Source of the DNA: CAYFQB01 sp964345225
GTDB lineage: Bacteria; Nitrospirota; Thermodesulfovibrionia; Thermodesulfovibrionales; UBA6898
Length of the DNA stretch: 52,420 bases
Assembly: GCA_964345225.1 (NCBI GenBank)
Contig: CAYFQB010000064.1
Coordinates: forward strand, 1-52,420
Direction of reading: 5' to 3'
Part shown: positions 15,556 to 24,117 of the stretch, piece by piece
Layout: each line of letters opens with the position of its first letter
How positions within the stretch are numbered: the stretch's first letter is position 1
The notes under the pieces: generated by a model
The model's database searches: none
What the model was told of the DNA's origin: nothing
Seen by the model: the letters and a program-made list of their open reading frames with translations, nothing else
Translations under genes and position numbers: made by a program

Positions 15556-16302
15556 ATGAAATTTATTGTCCTTGGCAGCGGCACATGTGTGCCATCTTTA
15601 AAGAGAAATGCACCGGGATACTATCTGGAAGCTGATGGCTTTCAGTTACTCATAGACTGCGGCAGTGGAACACTCCTTCAGCTTGAGAAGGCAGGAAAGA
15701 GTTATAAAGACATAGATGCAATCTTTATTACCCATACACACCCGGACCATGTCTCAGACCTTATGCCTTTTCAACATGCACTACTGGCCACACCTGGTTT
15801 TGTAAGGGGAAAGGATTTATCCATTGTTGGGCCAAGGGGGGTAAAAAAGTTTTATGAGAGATGTATTGCTTCAATAATGAGAAAGCCCAGGACTTTTGAT
15901 ATAGAGGTTATCGAGATTATGGAAAAACTTGATATAGGGCCTCTTTATGTATTTTCAGCAAAGACTGTTCACTCAGAAGACAGCATTGCATACAGGTTTG
16001 AGTATGAAGGGAAATCCATTGTCATCACAGGTGACTGTGACTTTGATAAAGGAATAATAGAACTTTCAAGGGGTGCAGACCTTCTCGTTATAGACTGCTC
16101 CTACCCGGATTTGCTAAAGGCCCCGGGACATCTGACATCCAAAGAGTGCGGTGCAGTTGCTAAAAGCGCTAACGTTAGAAGACTAATTCTTTCCCATATA
16201 TATCCATCTCCTTATCCTGACACAGAAAGATTAAAAGAATGCAGGGCTGTTTTTGATGGTGATGTATTACTGGCAGAGGACTTGATGGAGATTACCATCT
16301 AA
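15556..16302 (+). CDS. MBL-fold metallohydrolase (RNase Z-like)
   Basis: A 248-residue protein beginning MKFIVLGSGTCVPSLKRNAPGYYLEADGFQLLIDCGSGTLLQL, typical of the RNase Z/arylsulfatase branch. Motif 2 is HTHPDH (60-65); later ligands are in KTVHSEDS, VITGDCDFD and LILSHIYPSP. It lacks the exosite needed for tRNA processing, so a small-molecule or phosphodiester hydrolase is more likely. The frame extends to ATG 15460, but that N-terminus is hydrophobic and atypical, and ATG 15556 starts exactly at the family's first strand. The gene overlaps galU by 1 nt. Confidence 0.85.
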   Translation: MKFIVLGSGTCVPSLKRNAPGYYLEADGFQLLIDCGSGTLLQLEKAGKSYKDIDAIFITHTHPDHVSDLMPFQHALLATPGFVRGKDLSIVGPRGVKKFYERCIASIMRKPRTFDIEVIEIMEKLDIGPLYVFSAKTVHSEDSIAYRFEYEGKSIVITGDCDFDKGIIELSRGADLLVIDCSYPDLLKAPGHLTSKECGAVAKSANVRRLILSHIYPSPYPDTERLKECRAVFDGDVLLAEDLMEITI

Positions 16303-17132
16303 TGACAAAAGACCCCTCTTATCTTGTTATCCCTGCGGCTGGACTCGGTACGAGGATGATGCATGTCAACCCGGATATCCCCAAGGAGATGCTTATAGTC
16401 AAGGACAGACCGGCAATACAGTCTACCGTTGAAGAAGGAATGTCCTCCGGCATAAAAAATATCATTATTATTATCAACAGACAGAAAGAAATAATACGAA
16501 GGTACTTTGAAGATAAAAAATTCAGGGAAAAGATGTATCCATTGGCAGCCAATGGGATGGATGAGATAGACAGGGAAAACACAATCACCTTTCTCTATCA
16601 GGAAGAGTTGCTGGGTGAAGCTGATGCCATAAGCCTTGCACGTGATACAGTAGGAGAGGATTCCCTCGCAATTATGTACCCCGACAACATATATGTTCCA
16701 GCACCGGGAGCGTTAAAGCTCTTAAAGTCTGTTTATAAAAAACACGGACAGGATGTAATAGGACTTATGGAAGTTACAGAAGAAAATGCTGGTGGAATAA
16801 GTAATACAGGAAGGGTTAATCTTACCCATTTGGGAGGAGACATATATCGTATCGAAAAAATACATCCCAAGGAAGACGGGCACTTTATACCAGGGTTCAA
16901 AGGTGAACTCAGGACGTGCGGGATTGCAATTTCCGGTTCTCATATTTTTGAGTACATTGAGACGGCAAGGGATTCTGTCAGGGAAGGGGAATTTACTGAT
17001 GTGACTGTCCGCACCCTGATGCTTGATAGGGGAGAGAAATTCCTTGGATGCCGTCTGCCAGGTATAGTATTTGATATAGGCAATCCAAAAGGCTATGAAC
17101 TCTGCCTTAAGTATATAACTGTAGGTGATTAA
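16302..17132 (+). CDS. galU: UTP-glucose-1-phosphate uridylyltransferase-like nucleotidyltransferase
   Basis: A 276-residue protein with PAAGLGTRMMHVNPDIPKEML (11-31), the G-x-G-T-R nucleotide loop and catalytic lysine of GalU, then QPTVEEG-like IQSTVEEGMSSGIKNIIIIINRQKE, YQEELLGEADAISLARD and YPDNIYVP (substrate-binding aspartate). GalU makes UDP-glucose for exopolysaccharide and lipopolysaccharide in the cytoplasm. The Q-x-x-LGLGHA block is altered to LLGEADAISLA, so it may use a different sugar phosphate or nucleotide than canonical GalU. Its 1-nt overlap with the MBL gene implies coupled translation. Confidence 0.78.
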   Translation: MTKDPSYLVIPAAGLGTRMMHVNPDIPKEMLIVKDRPAIQSTVEEGMSSGIKNIIIIINRQKEIIRRYFEDKKFREKMYPLAANGMDEIDRENTITFLYQEELLGEADAISLARDTVGEDSLAIMYPDNIYVPAPGALKLLKSVYKKHGQDVIGLMEVTEENAGGISNTGRVNLTHLGGDIYRIEKIHPKEDGHFIPGFKGELRTCGIAISGSHIFEYIETARDSVREGEFTDVTVRTLMLDRGEKFLGCRLPGIVFDIGNPKGYELCLKYITVGD

Positions 17133-17138
17133 GAGCAG

Positions 17139-18500
17139 CTAAGCTCCCTTGCGCCTGAAGTAGTCGTCTGTAAGTCCTTTAACAAGTCCGCAGAGCAGGA
17201 TTAAACTGATCAGGTTAGGTGCGGCCATGAGCATGTTTGCAATGTCGGCAAAGTTCCATACAAGTTTAAGAGGAACATATGCGCCAACTACAACGATTAC
17301 AGTATAGACAATCCGGTAGGGCATTACAGCACCTTCACCAAACAGAAATTCCGCACTACGGTCACCATAGTATGACCATGCAATGATCGTTGAGTAGGCA
17401 AAAAAGACAAGACCGAAGCCGACAACCCATGCACCTGCCTGTCCAAGGAACTCTTGAAAAGCATATGCCGATAATGCAGCGCCCTGCAAGTGCTCGGGTC
17501 TTGCCTCACCCCATGCTCCAGCCAGAATTATTACGAGAGCTGTCATTGTGCATATGACAATGGTATCGATAAATGGGCCGATCATTGCTACGAGTCCCTC
17601 GCGCACCGGCTCATTGGTGCGTGCTGCAGCATGAGCCATTGGGGCAGATCCAAGCCCTGATTCATTCGAGAAAACCCCGCGTGCCACACCATAATGAAGA
17701 GCGGCACCCATAGCTCCACCACCGACTGCCCAGGGGTTGAGGGCTTGGTTGAAGATGGTTGCTAGAGCAAAAGGTATTTTTTCGATATTCAGTACAAGGA
17801 TTAACAGGGCTGAGCTGCAATAAGCAATGGCCATGAAGGGGACGATACGCGATGCAACTTTAGCAATTCGCCTGATGCCGCCTATAATCACAAGGCCGAC
17901 CATTGTTGCTATGACAATACCAAGGATGAGTTTGAACTCAGCAGCCTCAGGTATAACAAAACCGAGGCCGTCAACAACAGAATTTGACTGTACCATATTT
18001 CCGATACCAAAGGAAGCAATCAATGTGAAGGCAGCAAAGGCAGCTCCGAGTTTAGGCATGTTAAGGCCGTATTTTAAAGTATACATGGGCCCGCCAGAGA
18101 CCTCTCCGTTTGGGTGGATAGTCCTGAACTTCAATGCCAGCAAACAGGAGGTATACTTGGTTGCCATGCCGACTATAGCAGTTATCCACATCCAGAATAC
18201 TGCCCCTGGCCCTCCAAAGGCTATTGCAGTGGCTACGCCTGCGATATTACCTGTGCCGATTGTGGCTGATAATGCAGCAGATAATGCCTGAAAGTGTGTA
18301 ACCTCCCCTGGATCTCCAGACCGGTCATACTTGCCTGATATAAGCTGGAATGAATGCTTGAAGCCGCGTATTTGAATAAGCCTAAGGCGGATGGTAAGGT
18401 ATAGACCTGTACCTACAAGAAGAACGATAGAAGGGATACCCCAAACATGACCTGCAATCCTTCCGGTAAGTTCCGTAAGTGAAGTGAGCCAGTCTGCCAT
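17139..18500 (-). CDS. Sodium:alanine/glycine symporter (AGCS family)
   Basis: A 453-residue inner-membrane transporter with about 11 hydrophobic helices. Family blocks are visible: HFQALSAALSATIGTGNIAGVATAIAFGGPGAVFWMWITAIVGMATKYTSCLLALKFR near residues 64-121, GGPMYTLKYG, GVARGVFSNESGLGSAPMAHAAARTNEPVREGLVAMIGPFIDT in the middle and AWSYYGDRSAEFLFG late. It imports alanine or glycine with Na+ (or H+). AAGGAATT before ATG 18500 is the ribosome-binding site. It converges with galU, with 6 nt between stop codons, and appears monocistronic. Confidence 0.93.
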   Translation of the reverse strand: MADWLTSLTELTGRIAGHVWGIPSIVLLVGTGLYLTIRLRLIQIRGFKHSFQLISGKYDRSGDPGEVTHFQALSAALSATIGTGNIAGVATAIAFGGPGAVFWMWITAIVGMATKYTSCLLALKFRTIHPNGEVSGGPMYTLKYGLNMPKLGAAFAAFTLIASFGIGNMVQSNSVVDGLGFVIPEAAEFKLILGIVIATMVGLVIIGGIRRIAKVASRIVPFMAIAYCSSALLILVLNIEKIPFALATIFNQALNPWAVGGGAMGAALHYGVARGVFSNESGLGSAPMAHAAARTNEPVREGLVAMIGPFIDTIVICTMTALVIILAGAWGEARPEHLQGAALSAYAFQEFLGQAGAWVVGFGLVFFAYSTIIAWSYYGDRSAEFLFGEGAVMPYRIVYTVIVVVGAYVPLKLVWNFADIANMLMAAPNLISLILLCGLVKGLTDDYFRRKGA

Positions 18501-18617
18501 ATTTCAATTCCTTCTATCTATAGGGAAAGAAAAAACTTTTTTATAGCATTCCATCAGGGTCTATGATAAATATTTCATTTCAGTATGTAAACCCTGTTAA
18601 AAGCCGGAGCATTTTTT

Positions 18618-18668
18618 ACGGGGTAAACCCCGTTGAAATGACAAATTTCTTTACGGGGTAAACCCCGT
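18618..18668. repeat. Two copies of a perfect 16-bp palindrome
   Basis: ACGGGGTAAACCCCGT occurs at 18618-18633 and again at 18653-18668, 35 bp apart, between the 3' end of the AmrS gene and the 5' region of the AGCS gene. Half copies (CCCCGTAAA or ACGGGGTAAA) appear at about 3912, 29912 and 33190, marking a dispersed REP-like family. There is no T-run on either strand next to them. Confidence 0.65.
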
Positions 18669-18677
18669 ATTGAGCCG

Positions 18678-19697
18678 TTATTTTGATTTGAATCTCCCCG
18701 GTATCATCGTACTGCAATTAGGACATTTATTATTCTTAATGGTGTTTCTGAGGATTTCAAAGATATCTCTTTCTATCAGCAGTTCTCCGCATGAGTGACA
18801 ATAAGTGTTTTCCCGTTTATGGCCGGGCACATTGCCGATATACACATACCATAGACCTTCTGAGTTTCCCAGTACCGATGTATTTTCAAGTCCGGTTATT
18901 GATGTTGGTAACAGATTGCTGAGTTTGTATTGAGGATAAAATCTTGTTACGTGCCATGGTGTATCAGGGCCAAGGTTATTCCTTATCCATGATGCAATTC
19001 CCCTTAATTCACTTTCATTATCATTGAATCCTGGGATTATATTAGTAACAACCTCTACATGCATTCCGTATTCCTTTGCTTTTTTCGTTGTATCAAGGAT
19101 GCCCTCAAACTCTTTCAAATGGCCTATTTTTGAGTATGTACTTTCACTGAAACCTTTTATGTCTACCCTGTAGACGTCAAGAAATGGCGCAATTATCTCA
19201 AGTGCCTCCTCTGTAATAAATCCGTTGGTCACATAGTTGGTATAAATCCCATGGGTTTTTGCAAGTTTTGCAGCATCAAGTGTGTATTCAAACCAGAGTG
19301 TAGGTTCATTGAATGTCCAGGAAATTCCTATGCTTCCTGTGGCCTTAGTCTTTGAAACCAGCTCTTCTGGAGATATATATTCTGTATACATCGATCCGGC
19401 TTTCCAGTGTGCTATATCCCAGTTCTGACAGCCGGGACATCTGAAGTTACAGCCAACACTTCCTAAAGAGAGCCATAGAGAACCGGGATAGAAATGAAAG
19501 ACCGGCTTCTTCTCTATCGGGTTTAAGGATACTGACGATACCTCGCCATATATAAGTGAATATAATGTACCCCTGTCATTTAACCTGGTCCTGCACCAGC
19601 CGGTCTTGCCTTCTTTAATAAGGCATCTTCTCTGGCAGGTATTGCATCTGACTTCTTTATCTCCAAGTTTTTCGTATAGAAGAGCCTCTTTTTTCAT
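18678..19697 (-). CDS. amrS: AmmeMemoRadiSam-type radical SAM enzyme
   Basis: A 339-residue protein with a Cys-rich N-terminus (VRCNTCQRRCLIKEGKTGWCRTR, cysteines 18, 21, 25 and 35), then LNPIEKKPVFHFYPGS and the radical SAM cluster motif CNFRCPGC (C83, C87, C90). IGISWTFNEPTLW, YRVDIKGFSE and TPWHVTRFYPQY follow in the order of the PflA-like AmrS family. The C-terminus has two C-x-x-C pairs (CHSCG, CPNCS), a zinc ribbon. The family is linked to the AMMECR1 and MEMO proteins, but neither partner gene is in the window. It is cytoplasmic and oxygen-sensitive. Confidence 0.88.
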   Translation of the reverse strand: MKKEALLYEKLGDKEVRCNTCQRRCLIKEGKTGWCRTRLNDRGTLYSLIYGEVSSVSLNPIEKKPVFHFYPGSLWLSLGSVGCNFRCPGCQNWDIAHWKAGSMYTEYISPEELVSKTKATGSIGISWTFNEPTLWFEYTLDAAKLAKTHGIYTNYVTNGFITEEALEIIAPFLDVYRVDIKGFSESTYSKIGHLKEFEGILDTTKKAKEYGMHVEVVTNIIPGFNDNESELRGIASWIRNNLGPDTPWHVTRFYPQYKLSNLLPTSITGLENTSVLGNSEGLWYVYIGNVPGHKRENTYCHSCGELLIERDIFEILRNTIKNNKCPNCSTMIPGRFKSK

Positions 19698-19720
19698 AGC
19701 ATATTACATTTCTGACTTTT

Positions 19721-19815
19721 ACCCTATTAGAAAGCCCCGATGCTTGACCCGTAAAATAACGGAGGACTTCCGGAGCTTGCAGCGGATATAAAAATAATAT
19801 CCTTTTTAGCGAACA
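19721..19815. repeat. Dispersed 95-bp repeat, copy 1
   Basis: This block, opening ACCCTATTAGAAAGCCCCG and closing ATAAAAATAATATCC then TTTTTAGCGAACA, matches 42782-42876 at roughly 80% identity over its whole length and in the same orientation. It contains an inverted pair AAGCCCCG/CGGAGCTT. It lies upstream of the amrS start and contains no gene. Confidence 0.7.
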
Positions 19816-19941
19816 GGGGGTTTGCTGACAATCCGAAAGCATGGAACATAATGAATTATATCATGTTAAAACATGTCTCTTGCAGATACTTGTTATATGG
19901 CATGTTTGACTCAGTAAATTTTTTCTGAGAAAATAAGTAAG

Positions 19942-20529
19942 ATGAGTTTTATGTTGAGAAGGATTTCCATAGATCCGTCTCACCCCTTGAGAAAGCTTTT
20001 CAGGAGGGCCCTTGATTTCGGTCTTAAATATAATCCAACCGACAAAACAGGGGTCGCGGGTTACATCGAGGAGCAGATCCTCTGTGAATTCATTCATGTT
20101 GACAACCTTTATAAAATCAGGGATGCGTCAGGCAAAAGTCTCGAGGATATTGCCGATATGATTGCAGAAGGGGATATACTTTTGAACGCAGAGAGTTTCT
20201 TGCGGGAATTTCAGGTTCACAAACACATCGGAGATTACACTCTTTTTATGCTCGGCTTATTCCCTAACACGCTTTGCAGGAAAAAGGGTAAAGAGTTTGT
20301 ACTTGGTAAGATTGTTGTGCCGGGTGCCAGCCTTTCTGAACATTACATGCTTCAGGGTCAACGGTCATACAGGATAGCCTCAAAATTTGTTAACAGGGAG
20401 CTATTCATGGAACTCTCTTCAAACTTCCTTCTCTATATGAACATCCTTGACCTTGTCAGAATTTACCTTGAATCCTCAAAAAATAAAGAATTCCTCAAGG
20501 CGAAAGGTATAATAGGAGGAACGGACTAG
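19942..20529 (+). CDS. Conserved-looking protein of unknown function
   Basis: I do not recognise this 195-residue protein. It is rich in helices, with no signal peptide, membrane span or Cys motif: FRRALDFGLKYNPTDKTGVAGYIEEQILCEFIHVDNLYKIRDASGKSLEDIADMIAEGD, then FLREFQVHKHIGDYTLFMLGLFP and ASLSEHYMLQGQRSYRIASKF. Codon use looks like that of its neighbours. The mid-gene stretch HIGDYTLFMLGLFP is the most motif-like part. It lies 2 nt before a MarC gene whose ribosome-binding site (AGGAGGA, 20514-20520) is inside its last codons, so the two are co-transcribed. Confidence 0.7.
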   Translation: MSFMLRRISIDPSHPLRKLFRRALDFGLKYNPTDKTGVAGYIEEQILCEFIHVDNLYKIRDASGKSLEDIADMIAEGDILLNAESFLREFQVHKHIGDYTLFMLGLFPNTLCRKKGKEFVLGKIVVPGASLSEHYMLQGQRSYRIASKFVNRELFMELSSNFLLYMNILDLVRIYLESSKNKEFLKAKGIIGGTD

Positions 20530-20531
20530 AG

Positions 20532-21152
20532 ATGGAAACACTGAAAAATTTTATAACAGTCCTGATTCCGCTTCTTATCATTATGGACCCGTTGGGCAAT
20601 CTCCCTTTTTTTATTCTCTTTACAAAAGAAAACAGTCCATCAGAACGGAGTAAAATAGCATTCATTGCATCATCTGTAGCCTGTATAATACTCATCTTCT
20701 TCAGCCTTACAGGAGATTATGTATTACGCTTTTTTGGTATTAGCCTTCCGGCTTTCCAGATTGCAGGAGGCTTTATCTTTTTTATCTATTCCTTACAGTT
20801 GCTCCATTTGATCCCAAGCGGTATTAAGACTACTGAGGAAGAAGAGAAAGAAGGCGTGAAAAAAGAGAAAGTGGCGATGGTACCTCTTGCTACTCCTTTA
20901 TTAGCCGGGCCTGGTGCCATAACAGCTGTTCTTGTCTGGCAGCAGAGCCATGATTCCCCGTTTAGCATGATCCTGCTTTTAGGTGCAATTATTACAGCCT
21001 GCATTGTTGTTTACCTTGTTTTTTACTGCGGGGAACGGATTCTAAGGGTTATGGGTATCGGAGGTATCAGGGTGATTACGCGCCTTATGGGACTGATTCT
21101 TGCTGTTATAGCTGTCCAATTTATAGTTAATGGATTCCAACAGCTCCATTAA
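20532..21152 (+). CDS. MarC-family integral membrane protein
   Basis: A 206-residue protein with six hydrophobic segments and MarC/UPF0056 blocks: LIPLLIIMDPLGNLPFFILFT (14-34), LRFFGISLPAFQIAGGFIFFIYSLQLL and MVPLATPLLAGPGAITAVLV, ending RLMGLILAVIAVQFIVNGFQQL. MarC proteins are inner-membrane proteins; an early link to multiple antibiotic resistance was not upheld, and the function is unknown. A charged loop (EEEEKEGVKKEK) separates the two halves. It is coupled to the upstream 195-residue protein. Confidence 0.9.
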   Translation: METLKNFITVLIPLLIIMDPLGNLPFFILFTKENSPSERSKIAFIASSVACIILIFFSLTGDYVLRFFGISLPAFQIAGGFIFFIYSLQLLHLIPSGIKTTEEEEKEGVKKEKVAMVPLATPLLAGPGAITAVLVWQQSHDSPFSMILLLGAIITACIVVYLVFYCGERILRVMGIGGIRVITRLMGLILAVIAVQFIVNGFQQLH

Positions 21153-21182
21153 TTAATCTTTTCTAGTTCATATTCCATAGCA

Positions 21183-21812
21183 ATGAATATCCTGATTATA
21201 GGAGGAACCCAGGGCATCGGATACCAGCTTGTAGAGCAGGTACTGGAAAAGGGGCATATTGTAACAGTATTGGCGAGAAATCCCTCAAAATTAAATTTAC
21301 AGCACAGAAATCTGAATGTCATGAAAGGAGATATACTTGACCCAATTTCTGTAAGAATCGCTGTAAAAGGGCAGGATGTAGTTGTGCTTACTGTGGGTAT
21401 TAAGCCTACAAGAAAACCAGTGAAGATATTCTCTGAGGGGACAGAGAATGTACTGAATGCAATGAAGGAGGCCGGGGTCAGGTTTCTTATTGCTGTGACT
21501 GGTATGGGAGCTGGTAACAGCAAAGGATATCGGGGCCTTATGTACAATATGATATTTAATCTTCTCTCGATTAAAACGATTTATGAAGATAAAAGCCGTC
21601 AGGAAAGTCTCATAAAAAACAGCGATATTGACTGGATAATAGTAAGACCTGCATTTCTCACTGATGGTCCGCTAACTGGAAAGTATCGCGTGCTGACTGA
21701 TATAAAGGCAATAAAGGCCGGAAACATATCCAGAGCAGATGTAGCACATTTCATAGTAGAACAGATTGTTTCTCCTTTATATATAAAGCAGGCACCAATA
21801 TTGATGTACTGA
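21183..21812 (+). CDS. NAD(P)-binding atypical SDR (NmrA-like)
   Basis: A 209-residue protein with an N-terminal Rossmann motif ILIIGGTQGIGYQLVEQVLEKGHIVTVLARNPSKL (3-37), then NVMKGDILDP, VVLTVGIKP and FLIAVTGMGAGNSKGYRG, ending in WIIVRPAFLTDGPLTGKYRV. This is the NAD(P)H-binding/SDR_a5 family, whose members are reductases or redox-sensing proteins. The usual Y-x-x-x-K is not obvious, so catalysis is uncertain. It follows marC by 30 nt on the same strand. Confidence 0.8.
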   Translation: MNILIIGGTQGIGYQLVEQVLEKGHIVTVLARNPSKLNLQHRNLNVMKGDILDPISVRIAVKGQDVVVLTVGIKPTRKPVKIFSEGTENVLNAMKEAGVRFLIAVTGMGAGNSKGYRGLMYNMIFNLLSIKTIYEDKSRQESLIKNSDIDWIIVRPAFLTDGPLTGKYRVLTDIKAIKAGNISRADVAHFIVEQIVSPLYIKQAPILMY

Positions 21813-21887
21813 ATTAAGGTGCAAGTCTTTTTTGGAGTCACTCATTGACTTCACACTTATCACTAAAATTGTGTAAGGCAACACAAC

Positions 21888-23054
21888 TCACAAAATCTTC
21901 AGCGTTTTAGGAGAGTATGGGATAAAAAAGGTCAGGATACCTGCGATTAATGGTAAAAGTATAAGGAAATGTAGTGCTGAGGTGATGCCGAATACATCTG
22001 CAATAAATCCGGTTATCAGGACACCTATTCCTCCCAGGCCAACTGCAAAGCCTATCATGATTCCGGATGCTATTCCTACATGCCGGGACATGATCTCCTG
22101 AATCATGACGAGAGTTACGGAAAATGAGGACATGACAGCAAATCCAAAGAGAAAAAGAAAGGCCATTGAGACAGCACCTTCTGTGTGGAGGAATATATAG
22201 AGAAGCGGGACAGAAGCAAGCAGGGATATCATGGTTACCTCCTTCCTCCCGTATTTATCAGAGAGAGATCCGCCTGTAAACTGACCAGCCACACCAGCAA
22301 GAAGCATAAGCGAAATATAGAAATTGGAGCGGAGAATAGTATTTCCAAGTTGAACAAAATAACTGGGTATATAACTGAGAGCAGAGAAATAAAGCCATGA
22401 CCTGAGTATAGCAACAACAAGAAGAATCGTGGCAGGCGAAATATCCTTCAATTTTAAGGTGCGGGATTCCCTTACCTGTCGTGATACGAATTCCGGTGAA
22501 TACCTCCAGAGAAGAAGTCCCACGAGAAGCCCGGGAATAGCAATAAATGCCATTCCACTCCTGCCAGAGACTGCAGTGAGGAACCCAACAAGTAAAGGTC
22601 CTATTGCAAATCCTAAGTTGCCACCGATCAGGAAGATAGATGTCAGCCGTCCTCGCATGCTCGTTGATATTTCAGCTATTACAGATAAGGCATGGGGGTG
22701 AAACATTGCAGGTCCAAGGCCTGCAATGGTTGCAGCCAAGAGAAGGAGAGAATATGATCTGGCTATCCCGAGCATCCCCATAAAGAAACCTGCCAATATA
22801 AGGCCCAGTGCACCTAACCACCTGAGGCGGTATTTATCAGTAACATAGCCGAAGAGAGGCTGTGATATCGAAGATGTCATAGTAAAAAATGTAACGAGAA
22901 GTCCTGCTGCAGCAAAAGAAAATCCGGAAGCAGAAACCAGTACGGGTACAAATGGGGGCAGTGTGTTCATATATATATCATCGAAAATGTGTGCTGCAGT
23001 AAAGGTAGCAAGAATCTTCCGGTCCGACATGCGTTTTTTACCTGTATCAGGCAT
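21888..23054 (-). CDS. Major facilitator transporter (Fsr-like)
   Basis: A 388-residue 12-helix permease. ILATFTAAHIFDDIYMNTLPPFVPVL opens the first helix, FGYVTDKYRLRWLGALGLI is the loop 2-3 motif A, and GGSLSDKYGRKEVTMISLL is its copy between helices 8 and 9. The AH-x-x-D first helix resembles fosmidomycin-resistance (Fsr) and related efflux proteins; the substrate is unknown. The frame extends to 23129, but ATG 23054 overlaps the end of the methyltransferase gene by 8 nt and gives a normal short N-terminus, so it is preferred. Translation is probably coupled. Confidence 0.85.
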   Translation of the reverse strand: MPDTGKKRMSDRKILATFTAAHIFDDIYMNTLPPFVPVLVSASGFSFAAAGLLVTFFTMTSSISQPLFGYVTDKYRLRWLGALGLILAGFFMGMLGIARSYSLLLLAATIAGLGPAMFHPHALSVIAEISTSMRGRLTSIFLIGGNLGFAIGPLLVGFLTAVSGRSGMAFIAIPGLLVGLLLWRYSPEFVSRQVRESRTLKLKDISPATILLVVAILRSWLYFSALSYIPSYFVQLGNTILRSNFYISLMLLAGVAGQFTGGSLSDKYGRKEVTMISLLASVPLLYIFLHTEGAVSMAFLFLFGFAVMSSFSVTLVMIQEIMSRHVGIASGIMIGFAVGLGGIGVLITGFIADVFGITSALHFLILLPLIAGILTFFIPYSPKTLKIL

Positions 23055-23589
23055 CTTTTTTTCTGAGCAGTGCAAACCTGGTGAATCTGCCGTCTCGCTC
23101 AATCTCCCTTTTAAATCCATTGTGCTCAAACATCTTGAGTGTCTTCTGCATTAACTCTTTGTTAACTTCGACTGTTGGCTCGTAGATCGAGAGAAGGCCG
23201 CCTTTCTTGACAGCGCTGCTTATATATTCTGCAGCTTTGACCTTATTGCTCACTTCATGAAATGCATAGTACATTATGCATACATCTGCAAACTCATTAC
23301 CGATGGTGACTGATGCAATATCTCCTGCAATGATTTCAACTTTATCAAGAAATCTATGAACCCTTTTTCGCAGTTTTCTTGCCATTCCGTTCTGAAGTTC
23401 TACTGCAATAACCTTCTTTGCCCGCCTGGCAATGACCTCGGTAATAAAGCCGTTGCCGGCCCCGATTTCAAGTACGACGGATTCTGCTGTAATGCCTGAC
23501 TCATCCAGGATCTTTTCTCTGTCGGTAAGGACCTTCCTGACAGGATTATAGAGAATGAATGAAAGCCAAGGGGGACAGACGTGAGACAT
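23047..23589 (-). CDS. Class I SAM-dependent methyltransferase
   Basis: A 180-residue protein with motif I VVLEIGAGNGFITEVI (38-53), motif II VIAVELQNGM and motif IV FADVCIMYYAFHEV. The leading PPWLSFILYNPVRKVLTDREKILDESGI matches small UbiE-like methyltransferases. The Y-Y-A-F-H-E-V block suggests a small-molecule acceptor. It is first in a two-gene operon with the overlapping MFS transporter, so the pair may modify and export (or resist) the same compound; this is inference. AAGGA lies upstream of ATG 23589. Confidence 0.85.
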   Translation of the reverse strand: MSHVCPPWLSFILYNPVRKVLTDREKILDESGITAESVVLEIGAGNGFITEVIARRAKKVIAVELQNGMARKLRKRVHRFLDKVEIIAGDIASVTIGNEFADVCIMYYAFHEVSNKVKAAEYISSAVKKGGLLSIYEPTVEVNKELMQKTLKMFEHNGFKREIERDGRFTRFALLRKKDA

Positions 23590-23784
23590 TTGTTTTTTCC
23601 TTAAATAATTTTAGTTGTATAAATTATGATAACATAATGTTAGTGAATTGACATTCCATATTTATCTAATATACCGATATCTGAGAAGCTTTTAGAGTAA
23701 TATGATTAACCAAAAAAATGAGTATGAAGCAATTTTACATGTTGTAAAGTTGGGCATGTTTCTTGAGCGTACATAGGGTCATAG

Positions 23785-23900
23785 AGTCATTGGTCAATAG
23801 TCAATGGTCATTTGTCATTGGTCATTGAGTCACTAACAAAGTAGGTAGTAGGCAGTAAGCAGTAGGCAGTGAAGAAATTGAATATTGAATATTGAAAATT
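23785..23900. repeat. Three adjacent heptanucleotide tandem repeat arrays
   Basis: 23785-23826 is six uninterrupted 7-mers of pattern NGTCAWT. 23840-23874 is five 7-mers around AGTAGGC. About 23877-23900 holds repeats of AATATTG. All three share a 7-nt period but not a sequence. They lie in the 528-nt gene-free gap 23590-24117, together with the 65-bp repeat at 24002, and resemble the short tandemly repeated sequences known from other bacterial genomes. Confidence 0.8.
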
Positions 23901-24001
23901 AGAGGCAAATAAAGACTAAGTAAACGAAGACGACAGACGTAACCGGAAACCGAAACGGGCTTCGTAACCGTTACCATAAGACGTAACCTATAGACAAAAA
24001 C

Positions 24002-24066
24002 ATTCGAGCGAATGAGTCATTTGACGGGTAAAAATTTCCCTCTAGGGAGCGAAAGGAATATGTCCA
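24002..24066 (+). repeat. 65-bp dispersed repeat, copy 1 (inverted partner at 33098)
   Basis: Starting ATTCGAGCGAATGAGTCA and ending GCGAAAGGAATATGTCCA, this block is the reverse complement of 33098-33162 with only two mismatches. It contains a palindrome-like CCCTCTAGGG core. A shorter relative lies at 35591-35610. Confidence 0.85.
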
Positions 24067-24117
24067 ACTATTGTTAACTTTTACAAAACATCTTTTTAGG
24101 AATTTATTTTTACCTGA

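Noticed and set aside
23785..23900. CRISPR-like repeats
   Set aside because: Units are 7 nt without spacers of uniform length, so these are tandem repeats, not a CRISPR array.
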